This document shows, in pieces, positions 44,843-58,100 of a DNA stretch of 64,000 bases. Within the stretch, counting starts at the first letter, position 1. Each line of letters opens with the position of its first letter. Under the pieces are notes generated by a model. That model was not told the DNA's origin and ran no database searches. It worked only from the letters and a program-made list of their open reading frames with translations. The position numbers and the translations under genes are program-made. Source of the stretch: Halocafeteria seosinensis. Its lineage: Eukaryota; Sar; Bigyra; Bicosoecida. Where the stretch lies: positions 1 to 64,000 of the forward strand of contig LVLI01000165.1 in assembly GCA_001687465.1 (NCBI GenBank). Direction: 5' to 3'.

Positions 44843-47800
44843 TTACTTGTTCTTTGATGATTTTTTCTTCTTTTTCTTGGACGAAACGCTAGCCACTTCA
44901 CTCATGTCACTATCGCGATTCTTCTTCTTAGATGGAGTGGAGCGTTTCGCATCTGAAAAAGGCAGTTTCTTCATCAGACTTGTCAGCTCATTTCCCTCAA
45001 CAGTGATGCCAGAGCCGACCTTGGGAGAAGGAACAGCGTGAAATCCGGGATCCACTATTTTGAGCACCAGCTGTGGACGTGTCCGGGCGGCATCTCCACC
45101 TATAGCAACTGTCTCGATCATGATGGCTACCCGAACTCGGTCAAAAACTTGAAGCCGAAGTCGGTCTCCCAGAGTGCCTTCCTTAGATTCTGAAGTCAGA
45201 GTTTGGGATTCACTGTCAAAACCCAGCTCATCTTCACTGGAAAGGGCGTAGCAGTGTAGGTGGCGAACGGGACAAGAAACATCTTCGTCGTCACCATTGG
45301 CGGAAGTGGTTTTATCAGCGACGAACTCACGGGGATTGTACTCAGTTGGCACGGGCTCTGTTTTCTCAGTAGAGCGAGGAATCAAGAACACCATTCCTTC
45401 GATCCCGAACCTCGGAACCAGGACAACCACCCCGTTCGCCCTCAGTTTCATTACTACTGCCTCTTCAAGAACAATCTTATTTCGGAAGTAAATATGTGTA
45501 TGCAAGTTAACACTTGCCCGGCCTGCCAATTGAGACATCAAGTGCCTCTTGTTCACGTTGTCACACAATGCTCGCATTCCAGTCTTATCTTCGTACTCCG
45601 TCGGTAGACTCTCTTTGCCAATAGAAGCAGCTAGGAGGCGGTGCACAATAATATCCGGATACCGGCGGATAGGAGATGTAAAGTGAGTATAAATCGGAGT
45701 CGCAAGGCCGTAATGCAGATACTCTGATCGGGAGCGTTCCCCACTCACAAAATAAACAGCCTGTATCGCAGATAACGCAATCATGAGAACATGTATACCA
45801 TAGCGTTGCAGAAATGATGGCTTACCTGCTGCATACACCTTGTCGCCAGGATCCTTAGCAACTTGTTAAAGAATGGATTGTCATCTTTTACAGCCGCATC
45901 AAGTGAGTCCGCAAGTTGCTTGCTTGTATCGACTTTAAGCTCAACTCCAACGGCTTTGGCCGCAGCAAGTAGGCTATCAAAAGCTCTCCTATCTGGAGGA
46001 GGATGACGGCGCAGCAAGGCATATTGCGGGAACGTATCGGTTATTTGTTGTGCAACGCCTATATTGGCAAACAACATGAATTCTTCGACCAGTGCATTTG
46101 TGTCCTTGGTCTCATATGCCTTTACATCCAATGGATCGTGAGTTTCGCTGTCCAGTTCAAACCTAACTTCAGGGGATGATAGGTTAAGAGCTCCCGCATC
46201 AAACCTCCTACCTCTGCAATACTCAGTAGAGCTACGCTGTATGCCTCAGAGTCAATTTGAAGAGTGGGAATAAACACACGTACCTTAACACTTTCGCAAT
46301 CTGATTCAGCGAACGAAGATTATTGGCTAAGTCACTTTCATCAGAGGGATCATCTATAATATTCTGTGCTTGGCTATAGCTCAACGCAGCCCTGCTGTGG
46401 ATTATGCTTCTCGCAAACTTCGTCCGTACAACACTAACATCAGGGGCGGGAGTTACTTCCCACACAGCACTGAAAGCAAAGCGATCTTTGTTCGGAACAA
46501 GACTGCATAGGCTGGTGGTTAGCAAACCCGGTAACATATCGAGTCTTTTCTCTACCAAATACGTTGTGTTTCCTCTGTTTGCAGCTTCCTTATCTATCGC
46601 AGTACCAGGTTTTACAAAATGCGTCACATCAGCGATGTGAACTCCAACCTCAACGTTTCCATTGTCGAGTTTCCTAAAATGAAGGGCATCGTCAATATCT
46701 TTGCATCCGGGAGGATCAATGCTGCACACTTGGAGATGCCGAAAATCTTCCCGATCTTGGCTGTTTTCTGGTGTTATCTCCCAATCAGCTGGAGGAAGAC
46801 AAGCCATAACAGCGGCACTAAATTCTCCTGTAGGAATTTCATGCTCCAAGAGCACGACTTGTGTCTCTACATCTTTCTCTCCAATTTTACCCAGAGTCTT
46901 TACGTAATGCCCTCGAGGATATTTGCTGTAAACGTCCCAACTGTCGATGGCGACCACAATTCGCTTATCAAGCAATTCTTCTCGCTGCCTCGTTTCGATT
47001 CGTATGCGCGGCATTTTAGGATCCACTGGAACAAATAATGCCCACGTAGCGCCACCTACAACATTCCCACCACTCCCTCGAGAACTAGCAGAATCAGGTT
47101 CCAGTGAGCCACAATACTGGCGCCAGTTTCTTTGGATAATCCCGACCACTTTCCCGGTAGGCTGAAGACCCTGTTGGCTTGCTTCCTTCAAGTCTTGTTC
47201 AGAAACCGCTGGCGATGTTGTTTCACTGTCCTCCGTCTTAGTATCATCCTTATTACTTTGATCGTACTCAGCCTCCTCCTTCTCCTCTTCGACTGATGTT
47301 GAGGGAGCCGGTGCCAGTCGGTTGGAGGGCTGTTTCCATTGAGACTTTGGGAGTAACTTAATGGCAACGACGTCCCCATCTGTAGCCCTATTCATATCTG
47401 TGCGACCTTGAATCAGAACAGATACTTGTTCATTATTGGACATGTTGACGTTCACACGAGCTTCGAACCAGCAGTCGCGGTTGTTTCGTAGGGTCCCCTG
47501 ACGATAGTGCCCCTTCTTGATGCCACTCTGAACCGTAGACAATGGTAAATGTTCATCATACCACTTCCTCTTTCCGCCTCCAGCTTTTCCTGCGCGTGCT
47601 GTATTCTGCTGCGTATCTTGTCCTCCGTCATCTGTGGTATTCCCGATGGGCGCCGCGCAATGCTCTAACAATTCCGGGTACGTGCCCTTTTCCTGCTCGG
47701 CCAACTCCTTCATCGTAACAGCTTCTAATCCATCTTGTTTTGCTTTATTAAGATTATCGATATCGTTCGTAACCAGTACAATATGCACACGACTACCTAG

Positions 47801-48268
47801 TTGCTGCATATACCATTTGGCCGCCAGACGTATCAAACGATCATTGTAGTCGTTGGAACTTTCCCCCGCTTGCCGTTCGGCATAGGTGTCACGATGATGC
47901 ATATTGGGGAAAACAATGAAACGACGCCTTTTATCACGAATTACATCGCAGAGACGATTATACAAGGCCAAATTCCTATGTTTGGTCTCCTCGAGCACCG
48001 TTTGCAGGACGATTACGTCCGACACAGGCGGGCACTGATGCTCCAGGACGTCGATCTGGTGAAGCACCGTGTTGGTATCGAGTAGAAGATACCTCTGTTT
48101 GTAGGGGGAGTCTGATAAAAGCACTTTATTGTCTTCTTCAGCTTCATCTCCACATAAGGGGTCCAAGGCGCTGGCAGAGCTAATGTCGTCTCTTAAATAA
48201 TGCTCCCGCAGCACTTTCAGCACCTTCCCTTTGCGGGAACGTTTGTAGAATACATGCGACGACTGCAT
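44843..48268 (-). CDS. DIS3: Exosome catalytic subunit DIS3/RRP44
   Basis: Three minus-strand exons: 46284-48268, 45826-46213 and 44843-45760, giving 1,096 residues. DIS3 is the processive 3'-5' exoribonuclease and PIN endonuclease of the RNA exosome. The start is set at MQSSHVFYKRSRKGKV, which matches the family N-terminus; the frame stays open to 48406 but that extension is not conserved. The PIN domain (about 45-210) keeps its acidic residues in LLLDTN, LEETKHRN, NDRLIRLAAKW and VTNDIDN. The cold-shock domains follow. The RNB core begins near residue 520 with SIDPPGCKDIDDALHF, the metal-binding Asp cluster, and includes ALLRRHPPP and HFTSPIRRYPD. The S1-like region precedes a lysine-rich tail. 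The N-terminal Cys triplet of the CR3 motif is reduced to one Cys. It is convergent with SerRS, 114 bp apart. Confidence 0.95.
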
Positions 48269-48624
48269 CCTCTTGAATACCCGTCTGAAAATGACCGATA
48301 AAGGGCTCAAACCATGGGTTTCTAATAAATTCCAGCCTGAATTTCCAGCCTCTGACACAAGCTGCAACTTCAACAAGACAAACAAATCGTCGAGATAAAA
48401 GCCCAATTCAAATGAGCCCCCAAGGATGAGTAGTCAGACTTCCAATGCTCGATTCAGGATTGATGGGGCTGTAATAACCCAATCCACAAATGGAAGACCA
48501 TAATACGTAGCTACCATACCGTAGATGGATGAGGCAGCATACGTGTTGAATAGTAGAGTCGTTTTGATCCATTTGAATTTGAAAAAGACGGTATTGACGT
48601 CGTATTTGCTTCCTACTCCACAAC
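48269..48624. promoter_or_regulatory. Bidirectional promoter of DIS3 and CDC45
   Basis: This 356 bp stretch separates the divergent start codons of the exosome nuclease and CDC45 genes and must hold both promoters. I see no TATA box or repeated element. The DIS3 frame stays open for 46 codons into this region on the minus strand, so part could be coding if a longer start is used. Confidence 0.5.
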
Positions 48625-51462
48625 ATGGTGCGCATTTCGATAGACGAGGTGGGATCACATTGCTATGCGCAAATCAAGGAGCATGCCGCCCAGAGCGGTT
48701 GCTCTGTCTTGCTCCTTGTAGCGCCTGATACGGACGCTCTCGCAGCATGCAGGATCTTAACGGTAAGGTCGCGACAAGTTTAGACGCTGTAGACGAGGCT
48801 TTGAAACATTGAATCATGCCTTAGGTGCATTTCAGACGCTGATGGACGCGGATAACGTTATCTATAAACTGAAAGCAGTGGCGGGGTACTTGGACATCCG
48901 GGAAGCCACTAAGACAACTGTGGTGGATAATGAGGAAGTATGTGAGAGCTCGATGTATGAACCTGGGAAAGAGATTTGATGTTTCCTGATGTGCAGCTTC
49001 GCTCCATCGTCATGCTCAACTGTGGAAATTTGGTTCACACTGATGAAAGTCTTGCGGTAGATGATCAGCCGCTGGATCTCAACGATGAAAGTGCCCCGTT
49101 TATTTACATGTTTGACTGCCACAAACCTATCTATCATACAAATATTTTGCATGACAAAGTAAGAGAAAATTAGGCTTTTCTATTCCGTTCCGTTCCTTAT
49201 CGGCATCCTTTGCGTCTACATTACAGGTATATGTGCTCGACGATGGATTCGTTCCGCCTGAAGAAGAAGTGCCTTCCGAGAATGATTCCGATTATGAATT
49301 TGACATGGAGGACGACAACGATGAGGATGAAGAAGATGACGATGAAGAGCAGGAAAACAACTCCGAATCGCTTTCTGAGAGCGAAGCCGATGAGGAAGAA
49401 AGCGCGGAGGACCAGTCAGATAACGCAGATACAGAACAGGCGTTGGAGCGGCGACGGAAGCGACTACGAAAACGCTCAAAGAAACGAAGGCAACAGGCAC
49501 AGGATAGCAAGAAGAGAAGAAGACGGCATGTTGACGAGAAGAAAATAGAGAAAAAGAAACGTTGGAAATCATATTACGACGGAGATTATTTCGGGCTCCC
49601 CATTGCTTATATAATGTACCGCCTGGCTCAACAGCTGAATAAAGTAAGCGTAGCTTCCCGACCGTAGTACAAGGGATGGAATTGTTGGAATTATGCAACT
49701 ATTGCAGGACCGGAATGATCTACTCTGGCTGGCTATTGTCGGGACGACTGATCATTACATCCATCACCGAATGGACGAAGAGGCTTACAAGGACGTTTAC
49801 AATGATCTTAGACAGGTAAGATTAGTCGCCCCTTTCTAAAGGAGTGAAATCCTGAAACAGGTGTTTTTGGCTTCCTCTTGTGTAACAGGAAGTTGTCGTA
49901 CACAACGATAGACCCGCGCCCCCTGGAAGTCAAGGTGACGTTGCCCGGGACGGCAACGGGGATTTCGACTCAGAGCACCCCTTGTATGGAGGTACCTCCC
50001 ACGGTGGTGCACCTGTTTTCGATGAGAACGGCAACTGGGTCAGAAGCAGCCACGGAGGAAACACTGGTGAAGGAGGTTCTGCTCGAGCTCCAGGAGACGA
50101 GCCTATATCTTTGGGCGTGGTTCCGGCAGGTCGTCTAGGATACATAACCCCTGTGTTGGAATACAAGTTTTTTCTGCATCGTCATTGGAGTCTGTATGAG
50201 TCTCTTTACTATTCACCAACAATTGGGACTCAGCTAGAACTCTGGACCTCAGAAGTAAGCGCTTTGTTTAAGTTACAGTAGGGAAAACAGCGGAAACGAT
50301 TGGCTTGGTCAATTCGCAGGATGGGACAAGAAAGCTTCATAAGCTGCTTGCTCATTGCGGGGTACCACTGCGAGATGCTAGACAACCGTGGCAACATATG
50401 CAAAACACTACCAAGAAAAAAGTTGCCAGGATCCCCCGCTGGTGCCGTGAAGCTCCGGAAGATCTACAGGTAATAACTGGAATACGCAACATGTTACCTA
50501 TGATCTACATACAAGTGTCGTTTTCTTTGTGTACCCTACAGGAATTCAGAATGGAACTGTTATATTCATCGTTTACCCGACAGGTTGACTACGGGACCCC
50601 TGTCTCTGCGGCCGACGTTGCGTACGCTATAACTGCCCTCCTAGAGAACGCAGTAGAGATGAACTCAGGAGAGACAGGTTCTTCCGAAGTCATGGATGTG
50701 GGCGATGAAGCGTCAGGTCTAGCTAAATCTCAAGGAGGTAATGTCTGGAGATACAACTGGCTTGCAGCATATGAAGCTCTCTCTTCGAAAAGAGTTGATT
50801 TGCTTCGCCGCGGAATTAAACTTGCTATGCGCATTCAACGAGCTATAGCTAGAGTGGGTCCGACTATTGTACGAGCAGCTCACTATATTACGAGCAGTGG
50901 ACCTGTGCGAACGGTCACTCTACCGGACTTAACAGATCAGGATCGCATGATATTTACCCAACCACTAGCCTTAGCTAAGCTCGGAAATTTCATAATTGAC
51001 TATCACCAGGTATGTATACTCAAGGGGTATTCGTTCGTCCCCGAAAAGCTCTAAACAAAATGGCTTGATGCCGAACAGATATGCCGTGAGGAATGGCTGG
51101 GACATCCTTCACGGGGAAAGCGCCTGCGGGAAAAGGATAAGGCAAAGCCGCTAATCATGTTCGCGCACAATCCTGTCACGTCCTTTTATACGGTTGTTGG
51201 GATCACGGTGACAGAGAACTCCCAACAAGTCAAAACGTACGTTGGCCTGCGGCTCGAGTTCTTTTCGACTCCTATTGTTTCAAGTCGATACCTCAATTAT
51301 TGCAGAAAATTAGCTGATGTTCTTCGAGATGCCGGACGACAGAGTGGTTGTCACTTTATGATGGATGGTTTTGACCAGAGTACGCTCTGGATACATGAAG
51401 ACTACTATGACCGCTTCAGGGAGTTCCTGACAGAGCATATGTTCAATTCTGCTACGGCATAG
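48625..51462 (+). CDS. CDC45: DNA replication initiation factor CDC45
   Basis: Nine exons: 48625-48762, 48836-48937, 48997-49158, 49227-49643, 49708-49815, 49889-50254, 50320-50469, 50542-51009 and 51079-51462, giving 764 residues. CDC45 joins MCM2-7 and GINS to form the CMG replicative helicase. The RecJ/DHH-like N-terminus shows LLLVAPDTDALAACRILT, MLNCG and the FDCHKPIYHTN strand. A long acidic stretch followed by a basic run (ERRRKRLRKRSKKRR) is the usual disordered insertion and nuclear localisation signal. The blocks YYDGDYFGLP, LWLAIVGTTDHYI, HRHWSLYESLYYS, QPWQHM and the C-terminal FMMDGFDQSTLWI match the family. A Gly-rich insert of about 70 residues sits before the RHW block. AATAAA lies 25 bp after the stop. 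Confidence 0.94.
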
Positions 51463-52194
51463 ATTGAACCTTCCCTCTTTTATGCACAATAAACATACTC
51501 TCTGAGAAACATCATGAATGGAATAAGTTTATCTGTTACGATAGCGTGGGCAGCATAGTAGGAAATGTCATTGCCGGTGCTCACGTGCCACATGTGGACT
51601 TTTCCAATACATGCACCCAAGTATTCCGTTGATGATAATAGTTTGCTTCTCTACTTTTCTCGCAATCTATGGCTTTTTTGGAGCAATTCCCTGGAATGCT
51701 CTCGTGGCGTGGATAACGACGAAGTTGTAGTTCCTAGCTCGCGTGCCATGTACTTCAATTCAATGGGGCCCTAAAAACGAAATAAAATGAAAGGCCATAA
51801 AGAGCTGTTTTGTGATGCGGCTGGTTTCCAGGGATATATAACCCTTTGAATATATTGTGTTAGGCAGCAAGTTGCATCATCGTATAGCTGTAATAAGGTG
51901 TATAAAGGAACATCGGGGCTTCAGAGTAACTTTTCCGTCCATATTCCTGGACAGAAGGATATTAAGAGCTAATATAAAGTTTCCCATTGGTAGAGGAAAG
52001 CACTTTCGGTTATAAGAGACGGTTCTAAAGGCTGTGATAGGGCAACGGGTCACAGCATGAATAGTATGTAGCTGTGGCAAAAACCTCGTTTGGAACACGT
52101 ACCACACAAATGCCTGCTGAGCAGCGTGGACGCAATGAGATGCTCAATTGAGGGTATTCCACCCCACAACTATATGATTACGAGATAAAGCACC
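51463..52194. other. Intergenic region between CDC45 and the cyclase gene
   Basis: About 730 bp. The left end carries the AATAAA near 51488 that probably ends the CDC45 transcript. Short frames on both strands (51565-51774 plus, 51877-52107 minus) have no recognisable content. No tRNA or other RNA gene was found. The right part should contain the cyclase promoter. Confidence 0.4.
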
Positions 52195-55100
52195 ATGGAG
52201 CGTGATGTATACGATGTCTCCCTCCGAGATGAGCTTGCATCTCAACAACAACGAGCTGATCACGTAGCTGCGGCCGCCCAACAGATATACGCATTAAGCA
52301 CATGGAGAAACGATCGACGCCAACGAATACGCTTCAGTCTCATACTGCTCGTACTATTCTCGGTTCTCTTCATTCTGAGGCTGTTAACCCCAGAGTTTAC
52401 GGGCTGGAAGACACACAGAATTTACGGTGTCAGCCTCACTGAAGTGTTATTGGCAACCATAGCCCTGATTTCAAGTTATAAAGTAAGCAAGCGGCACATC
52501 TTGTGATCTTATGCAGGTATTTTAATGGTTAATGGTGCAGCTTGATTTCGAGCATCGTTCTTGGGTGGAAGCTATCGTCACGTTCGTGTACATTAGTACT
52601 GTGGTAGTCCACCTCCTATTTATCGCGGTTTCTGCAGAGTTTACTGTCGGTCAGCTAACGTTATTTCTACTCATGGAGATTTTGTACGCTTTTCCAGCTG
52701 CATTCAGTATACCGTTCAAATTATACAAGTGGTCTACAACCTCCGTCCTTCTCCTGACGAGCCTGATGCTCCTGTTATCGCGATGGACCCGCCAAGTGGA
52801 TTTCGAAGGTTTTGCCAACTGCGTGTTTTTCTTGGTATTCGTTGTAGTGACGGGTAAGTATATAACGTGTCATATACTTTGAGTGGTCGTAAATGATATT
52901 CTTTTTTTCCGAAGCGTGTGCAGCTTATCCATGGTATGTCATCCATGACACCGGAGGAAAGCAGATACAATTGTTCAGCGCCATGGAGAAAGAAAATTTC
53001 ACACAGCTGTCGCTTTTGGAACGAGTAATACCAAAAGTAAGAATTATCACAGTAAGATTACGACGAAAAGCAACCCTCGTTTTATTGCACTGCCACGCAG
53101 GTGTTCCTCGATCAACTTTTTTCAAACGAGAGGATTGTCTCAACATGCTCCGGAGTGACGGTAATGTTTGTCGAGGTGATGAAGGGTCGCTTGCAACCAG
53201 ATGGGGAAGTAATATGGAAAAAACTTGGTAGCGACGTTGATCCCAGTACACTAAAAATATTGTCCAAGGTCTTCAGAGTACTGGATATCGTCGTTGAACG
53301 TAATGCTGTATTTAAAGTTGAAACAGTGGGCTCAGAGTACATGGCCGTCAGCGGTAAGTTCGTAACGTCGTTCGCCAAAGTTCCTTGCCCAGCCACTCAC
53401 AACGGACAAATTTGTTGCTATTACAGGTTTACCAGCTTCATGCTCTCATCCCAACAATACAGCCTATGCAATTATCGAAACTGCAATTGACATGCTTGAA
53501 ACCGTTCATGATCATGAGGATCTACCCGATGTAAGAATTTCTCGCATTTCTTCCAATTCGAAAATCATTTTGACAACGTTTCTTGCTACAGCTGTCACTG
53601 CAAATAGGAATCAACGCAGGAACTGTCGTGGAAAGTATTCTAGGGAGAAAATTACTTCCCCGGTGGAAATTGTTTGGCGATACCGTTAATACAGCTTCGC
53701 GGATGAAGAGCACCGGGATGGCAGGCCAGGTCCATGTCTCCAAAGCGGTACGCTCTTTAATGATGACAGATGCGATAAAGTACATAGCTTCGTTCGACCC
53801 GGAAGCAGCACTGGACTGGTGCGACACAAATCACTACCCAAAAGACAAGCTACACATAGACCCGGATGTTGTTGAGGACTACGAAAAATTCCGGGCAAAG
53901 AATCCTCCAGTTTCTGGTAGCGCATTAGAGTCGCTGACGACAAACATTGAGTCAGGATCTGAAATGTCGTCTAATTCAGAAACACCCCTGTGTCTTGGCG
54001 ATCTATGCCTAGGAGAACTGGTTGGATTCTATTTCGAGCCGAGAGGAAGAGTTATGATCAAAGGAAAAGGTGCAATGCAGACATTTTGGATAAAAGTATT
54101 TGACGAGATACCAGACAGTGAAAATGGTATGAGTACGCCTCATGCAGAAATAGATGAAGCGCCTTCTTCTGTGGGTGGGTCATTGCGTAATCTCGCTCCA
54201 GAGCTTAGCGTTGTATCGGCAGAGGAGACACCACGTTTTCCCCAGTACTCTTGGAACCGATCCACGAATTCTTTGAGGATCAACGCCTTCGATGATGTTC
54301 AGGGAGTAGCCAGTAACCATCAGTATACGGGAAGAAGCCGTAATAGTCGTAACACCGGTACAACGCTGAACTCGTATTCAAGTCACGTTCCAGCATCATT
54401 AAAGATATCTATCAGCCCTGCGCAACTAGAGGCCCAAAGGATGAAACTTTTCCCGACGCTGGCCGCTAGAAGCAACGCTGGGAAGGCTAGAATTGTAGGA
54501 AGAGAAATGCAGGAAAAATTTGTCGCCCCTCGCAAAAATACGGGGAAGTTTCGGACTGTAGCCCTGGGTGTCATCGCCGCAGGACGGCTGGGGATGCACA
54601 AAGCCTGGGCATCGTCGCTGAACCGCACAGAAAATTCAACGATCACAGATAATGATAAAGACACAGAAAAAGAAGCGTCAAACATGGAATCACGTGGTCA
54701 GCCAACTTATGAAGCTGACGACGTGGACATCCACAAACCATTACCAGAGCCTTCTAAGCTAGAAAGGAAGCAAGTTGTACCTTTCCTCGCGATAAATACA
54801 ACAAACGCATCCTACAAAATGAAGAAGGAAAAGTCCGCCCGCACAACAATCCGTAAAGATTGGGATGAATACGCTTCCCGTAGCCGGCGAAGATTGCTGG
54901 ACGCCAACTTTCCCAGCAACAACAGCGTCGATTCTGCTGAGGAGTCAACCGTGCGACAAGTAGACAGTGTCTCTAGCTTAGAAGCTGAAGATACCGGCAG
55001 TCAGAAGAAACTTGCGTCAAATAGGCTAATGCAACAGAAGAAGCTGTTTGGAAGTGTATATAGCTTTTTCCAAACTGCGAACCAATCTTCTGAACCAAAA

Positions 55101-58100
55101 CTATCTCATGGTCCGAAAAGAAACTCCTTAGAGCATATGATGAAATCTCCCGAGGAAGACTCCCAATTCGACCTACAGATTAATAAGCCCAGTCACCGCA
55201 TTAAGCAGCAAAGAATGATATCTAAAAATAGCACCAATGGGACTGTCCGCAGTGGAAACCATCTGCTCTCGCAAAACGCTAGAATCCATAGCAAGAGTAT
55301 GGGGAAACTAAGCCTGCAGAAGCCAGCAACCGTTCAAGAAGAACCTGACACCAGCAGTCACTGGACGCCAACTTTACCAGGCGGAACCACAAGTACTATG
55401 GAGCAACCTCGACTGGCTTCACCTGGAATGGATAGTGTTAATTTAAAAAGAAAATTTTATGGATTGAAACAGCAACGACAGTATAGACTGGAAGGATCCA
55501 GCATGAGGGAGTTACGGCTGAAGAATGAACGAAGGCGTCGACTCTCTAATATTTCGCAAGCCGACGCCAGCTCAAATCTTATGGAAGACATGCTCAGCTC
55601 CAAGAGACGATTAATACGAAGAGGGGTGTCAGATAAGATGTTACTGAACAAGCATAACAGATACAATCACACAAAAGACGAGATAAGCGATCACAGCTCC
55701 CAAGAGGTTGAGCAGATACGTGACACGCTCTTTAGCTCAGAGCAAAGTCGACGGAGATCCCCTGAGAGTGCGTCCGACGGAAAGACAACGGCGAATGTGA
55801 TTGAGGCCAACCGTGATATTCACACCAAGTGGCATGTGGAACAGACTGCTGTTGGACAAGGAAACGACGAAGAAAGCAGTGAAGACAGTGACGGACACTT
55901 CGAGTTAGCTGGAGAAGGGATCAAGCTGACTCAGTCTATACGGCAACATTCGGTGAAGATGAACTCCCCAGCGAACCGTAGCAGAGCTGGATCTGTGGAG
56001 AACGGACCCAAACGAAACTTTGTTCACAACTCTAGTAGTGCGAAGGACTTACAATCGAAGAACGACAGTGCAAAGTCACTTCTTCCACCATCTTCTCTTA
56101 ATTCTGGACAATCTAGACGATTCAGTGCTCCCTCTGATAATAACACAATCTATGAGATCCGCAAACAACTTAGTGGGGACAATAACGCAATTGGGCGGCT
56201 CTACCAGAATGCGCTAAACTATGCGGCTCAGAATCAGACCGGAAATACAGAGGCGAGCGAAAGTGAAACAACTGATACAAATTCGACCGCGTCAAACTCT
56301 GTGGTATATGGACATCATCAAGAAACTAATCAGTCACCAGATGAAGGACCTGTTAAACCAACATTCACCCCTAAGAAAAGCCATCACGAGATAAAAATCA
56401 AACAATTGATCAAAAAGCAAAACAGCAATACTCAAAATGATCCTGTCAAATGGACTGAAGCAGGGGAAGATTTTGCACACGGAGCATTGGCTTTCAGGAA
56501 GAGAGAAGCGACGGTCACCCCTCTAGATACCTCGGCACCGGCTGATTCTTTATTTGCGGATGCTGAAGACGGCATTAAATTCAACCCCGTAGAAAGAATA
56601 GTAAGATATCAATCCAAGACGGACTCCAACGTACCTCGTCGAGGAGCAGTTACACCTGGTAAGCGCCGTTCTTCTTCAATTGTGCTTTCACAGCAAAAAT
56701 TGGATCTTCGAGAGGAACAAAGTGTGACCTCCGTGTCTTCCCGACAAAATGTTGATGTCGAAAACATGAAACGGACTCGTGACAATGAAACAATTAACGC
56801 CTACTGTCCAAAACCCTCAAACGCTCCCAGAGCTGCAACTGCTGTGAAAGCTGGATCTAAATCCAGGTTAACAGCACCACTTGATCTTGCTCGCTACCAG
56901 ACGGAGGTCTTCGAAGACACCGCTGGTGGAAAAAATGTTTTATCGCCTCATGCAGGTGATCGAAACAGTACTGACCTACCCCGACCAAAACTGCGTAGGT
57001 ATTCCCTGAAGTTCGTAGACGATACCACGAACTTGGAAAGTCGCTTTAAAGCATCAATGCTCCGGAACAGCAATAACCTTTTCGTTGCTGGGCTGGGGAT
57101 TTTTGCTGTATCTTCGCTTTTTACTCTTCTGGCATCAGTAAATGATATGATAGTTTTTACAGTATTGAGATCATTGGCAATCGTGGCTTGCGTAGGTGGA
57201 GGTCTCATAGCGAAGACTGGAAAGGCCCCCATGAGGGCCCCGCATTTTGAGCCGCCGCGTTCCGCTCTAGCTGGATGGACTCTGAAAGAGGCGAAACAGG
57301 AGTCCATACAAAATCTTGCGACCGCTGTAGTGGTGGTAGGGATGGTGATACATCATGTACATGTCTTTGTTACCGGTGTTGTTGGCAAGCCTATTGAGGA
57401 GGGAGGAGTCGATGCCCAGTTGTCCCGCGCGGTGCCTACCCGCGAACAACAGGAAGAGTCAGGGGATCACTTTGACTCGTATCATCATATAGTGTTCCAC
57501 TTTGCAGGTTTACTGCTAATACCGTCCTTTTTCCTAGTTCAATATCGGTATTTTGTACCGCTGGCGACGGTATTAACGATTCTCTTCATCGCTTCCGAAA
57601 GTGTTGCGCAACCTCAGCTATGGGTCTGGGGAGTTGCGTGGGCGATTCTCAACACCATTCTAGCGTTCGCATTAGTTCGAATGCAAGAATTACAGCAACG
57701 TTACGACTTTTACCTGCACCACGTTTCCGAAGAAGGTAGGAAGGTAACTACAAAAATGTTGCATGCGATGCTTCCTCCAACGATTGCCGACCATATGCTT
57801 CTCAAAGAAGACCGTGCCCGGGGGTTGCCGATCGCACGAGACGAAGACAATGATGACGAGGAGCGGTCAAACAGTCATCAAACAGCCCGCAGTGAAGGGG
57901 AAGATTCGCTTCTCTATCACTATGGCCTGCAGTCCGAACCCGTCTCTCTACTAATGTTCGATTTAGTAGGTTTCACTAAGATGAGTGCTAGCATCGGTCC
58001 ACATGCTCTTGTGTCCATGTTGGACCGACTCTACGGGGCCTTCGATAAAACTGTCGAGAAGAGGTCAGCTCACAAAGTAGAAACAATTGGCGATGCGTTC

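Noticed and set aside
48269-48406. N-terminal extension of DIS3 by 46 codons
   Set aside because: The frame is open, but the extension is hydrophobic and not conserved, while MQSSHVFYKRSRKG matches the normal family start.
49216-49510. Minus-strand Ser-rich frames
   Set aside because: They are antisense shadows of the acidic Glu/Asp-rich exon of CDC45.
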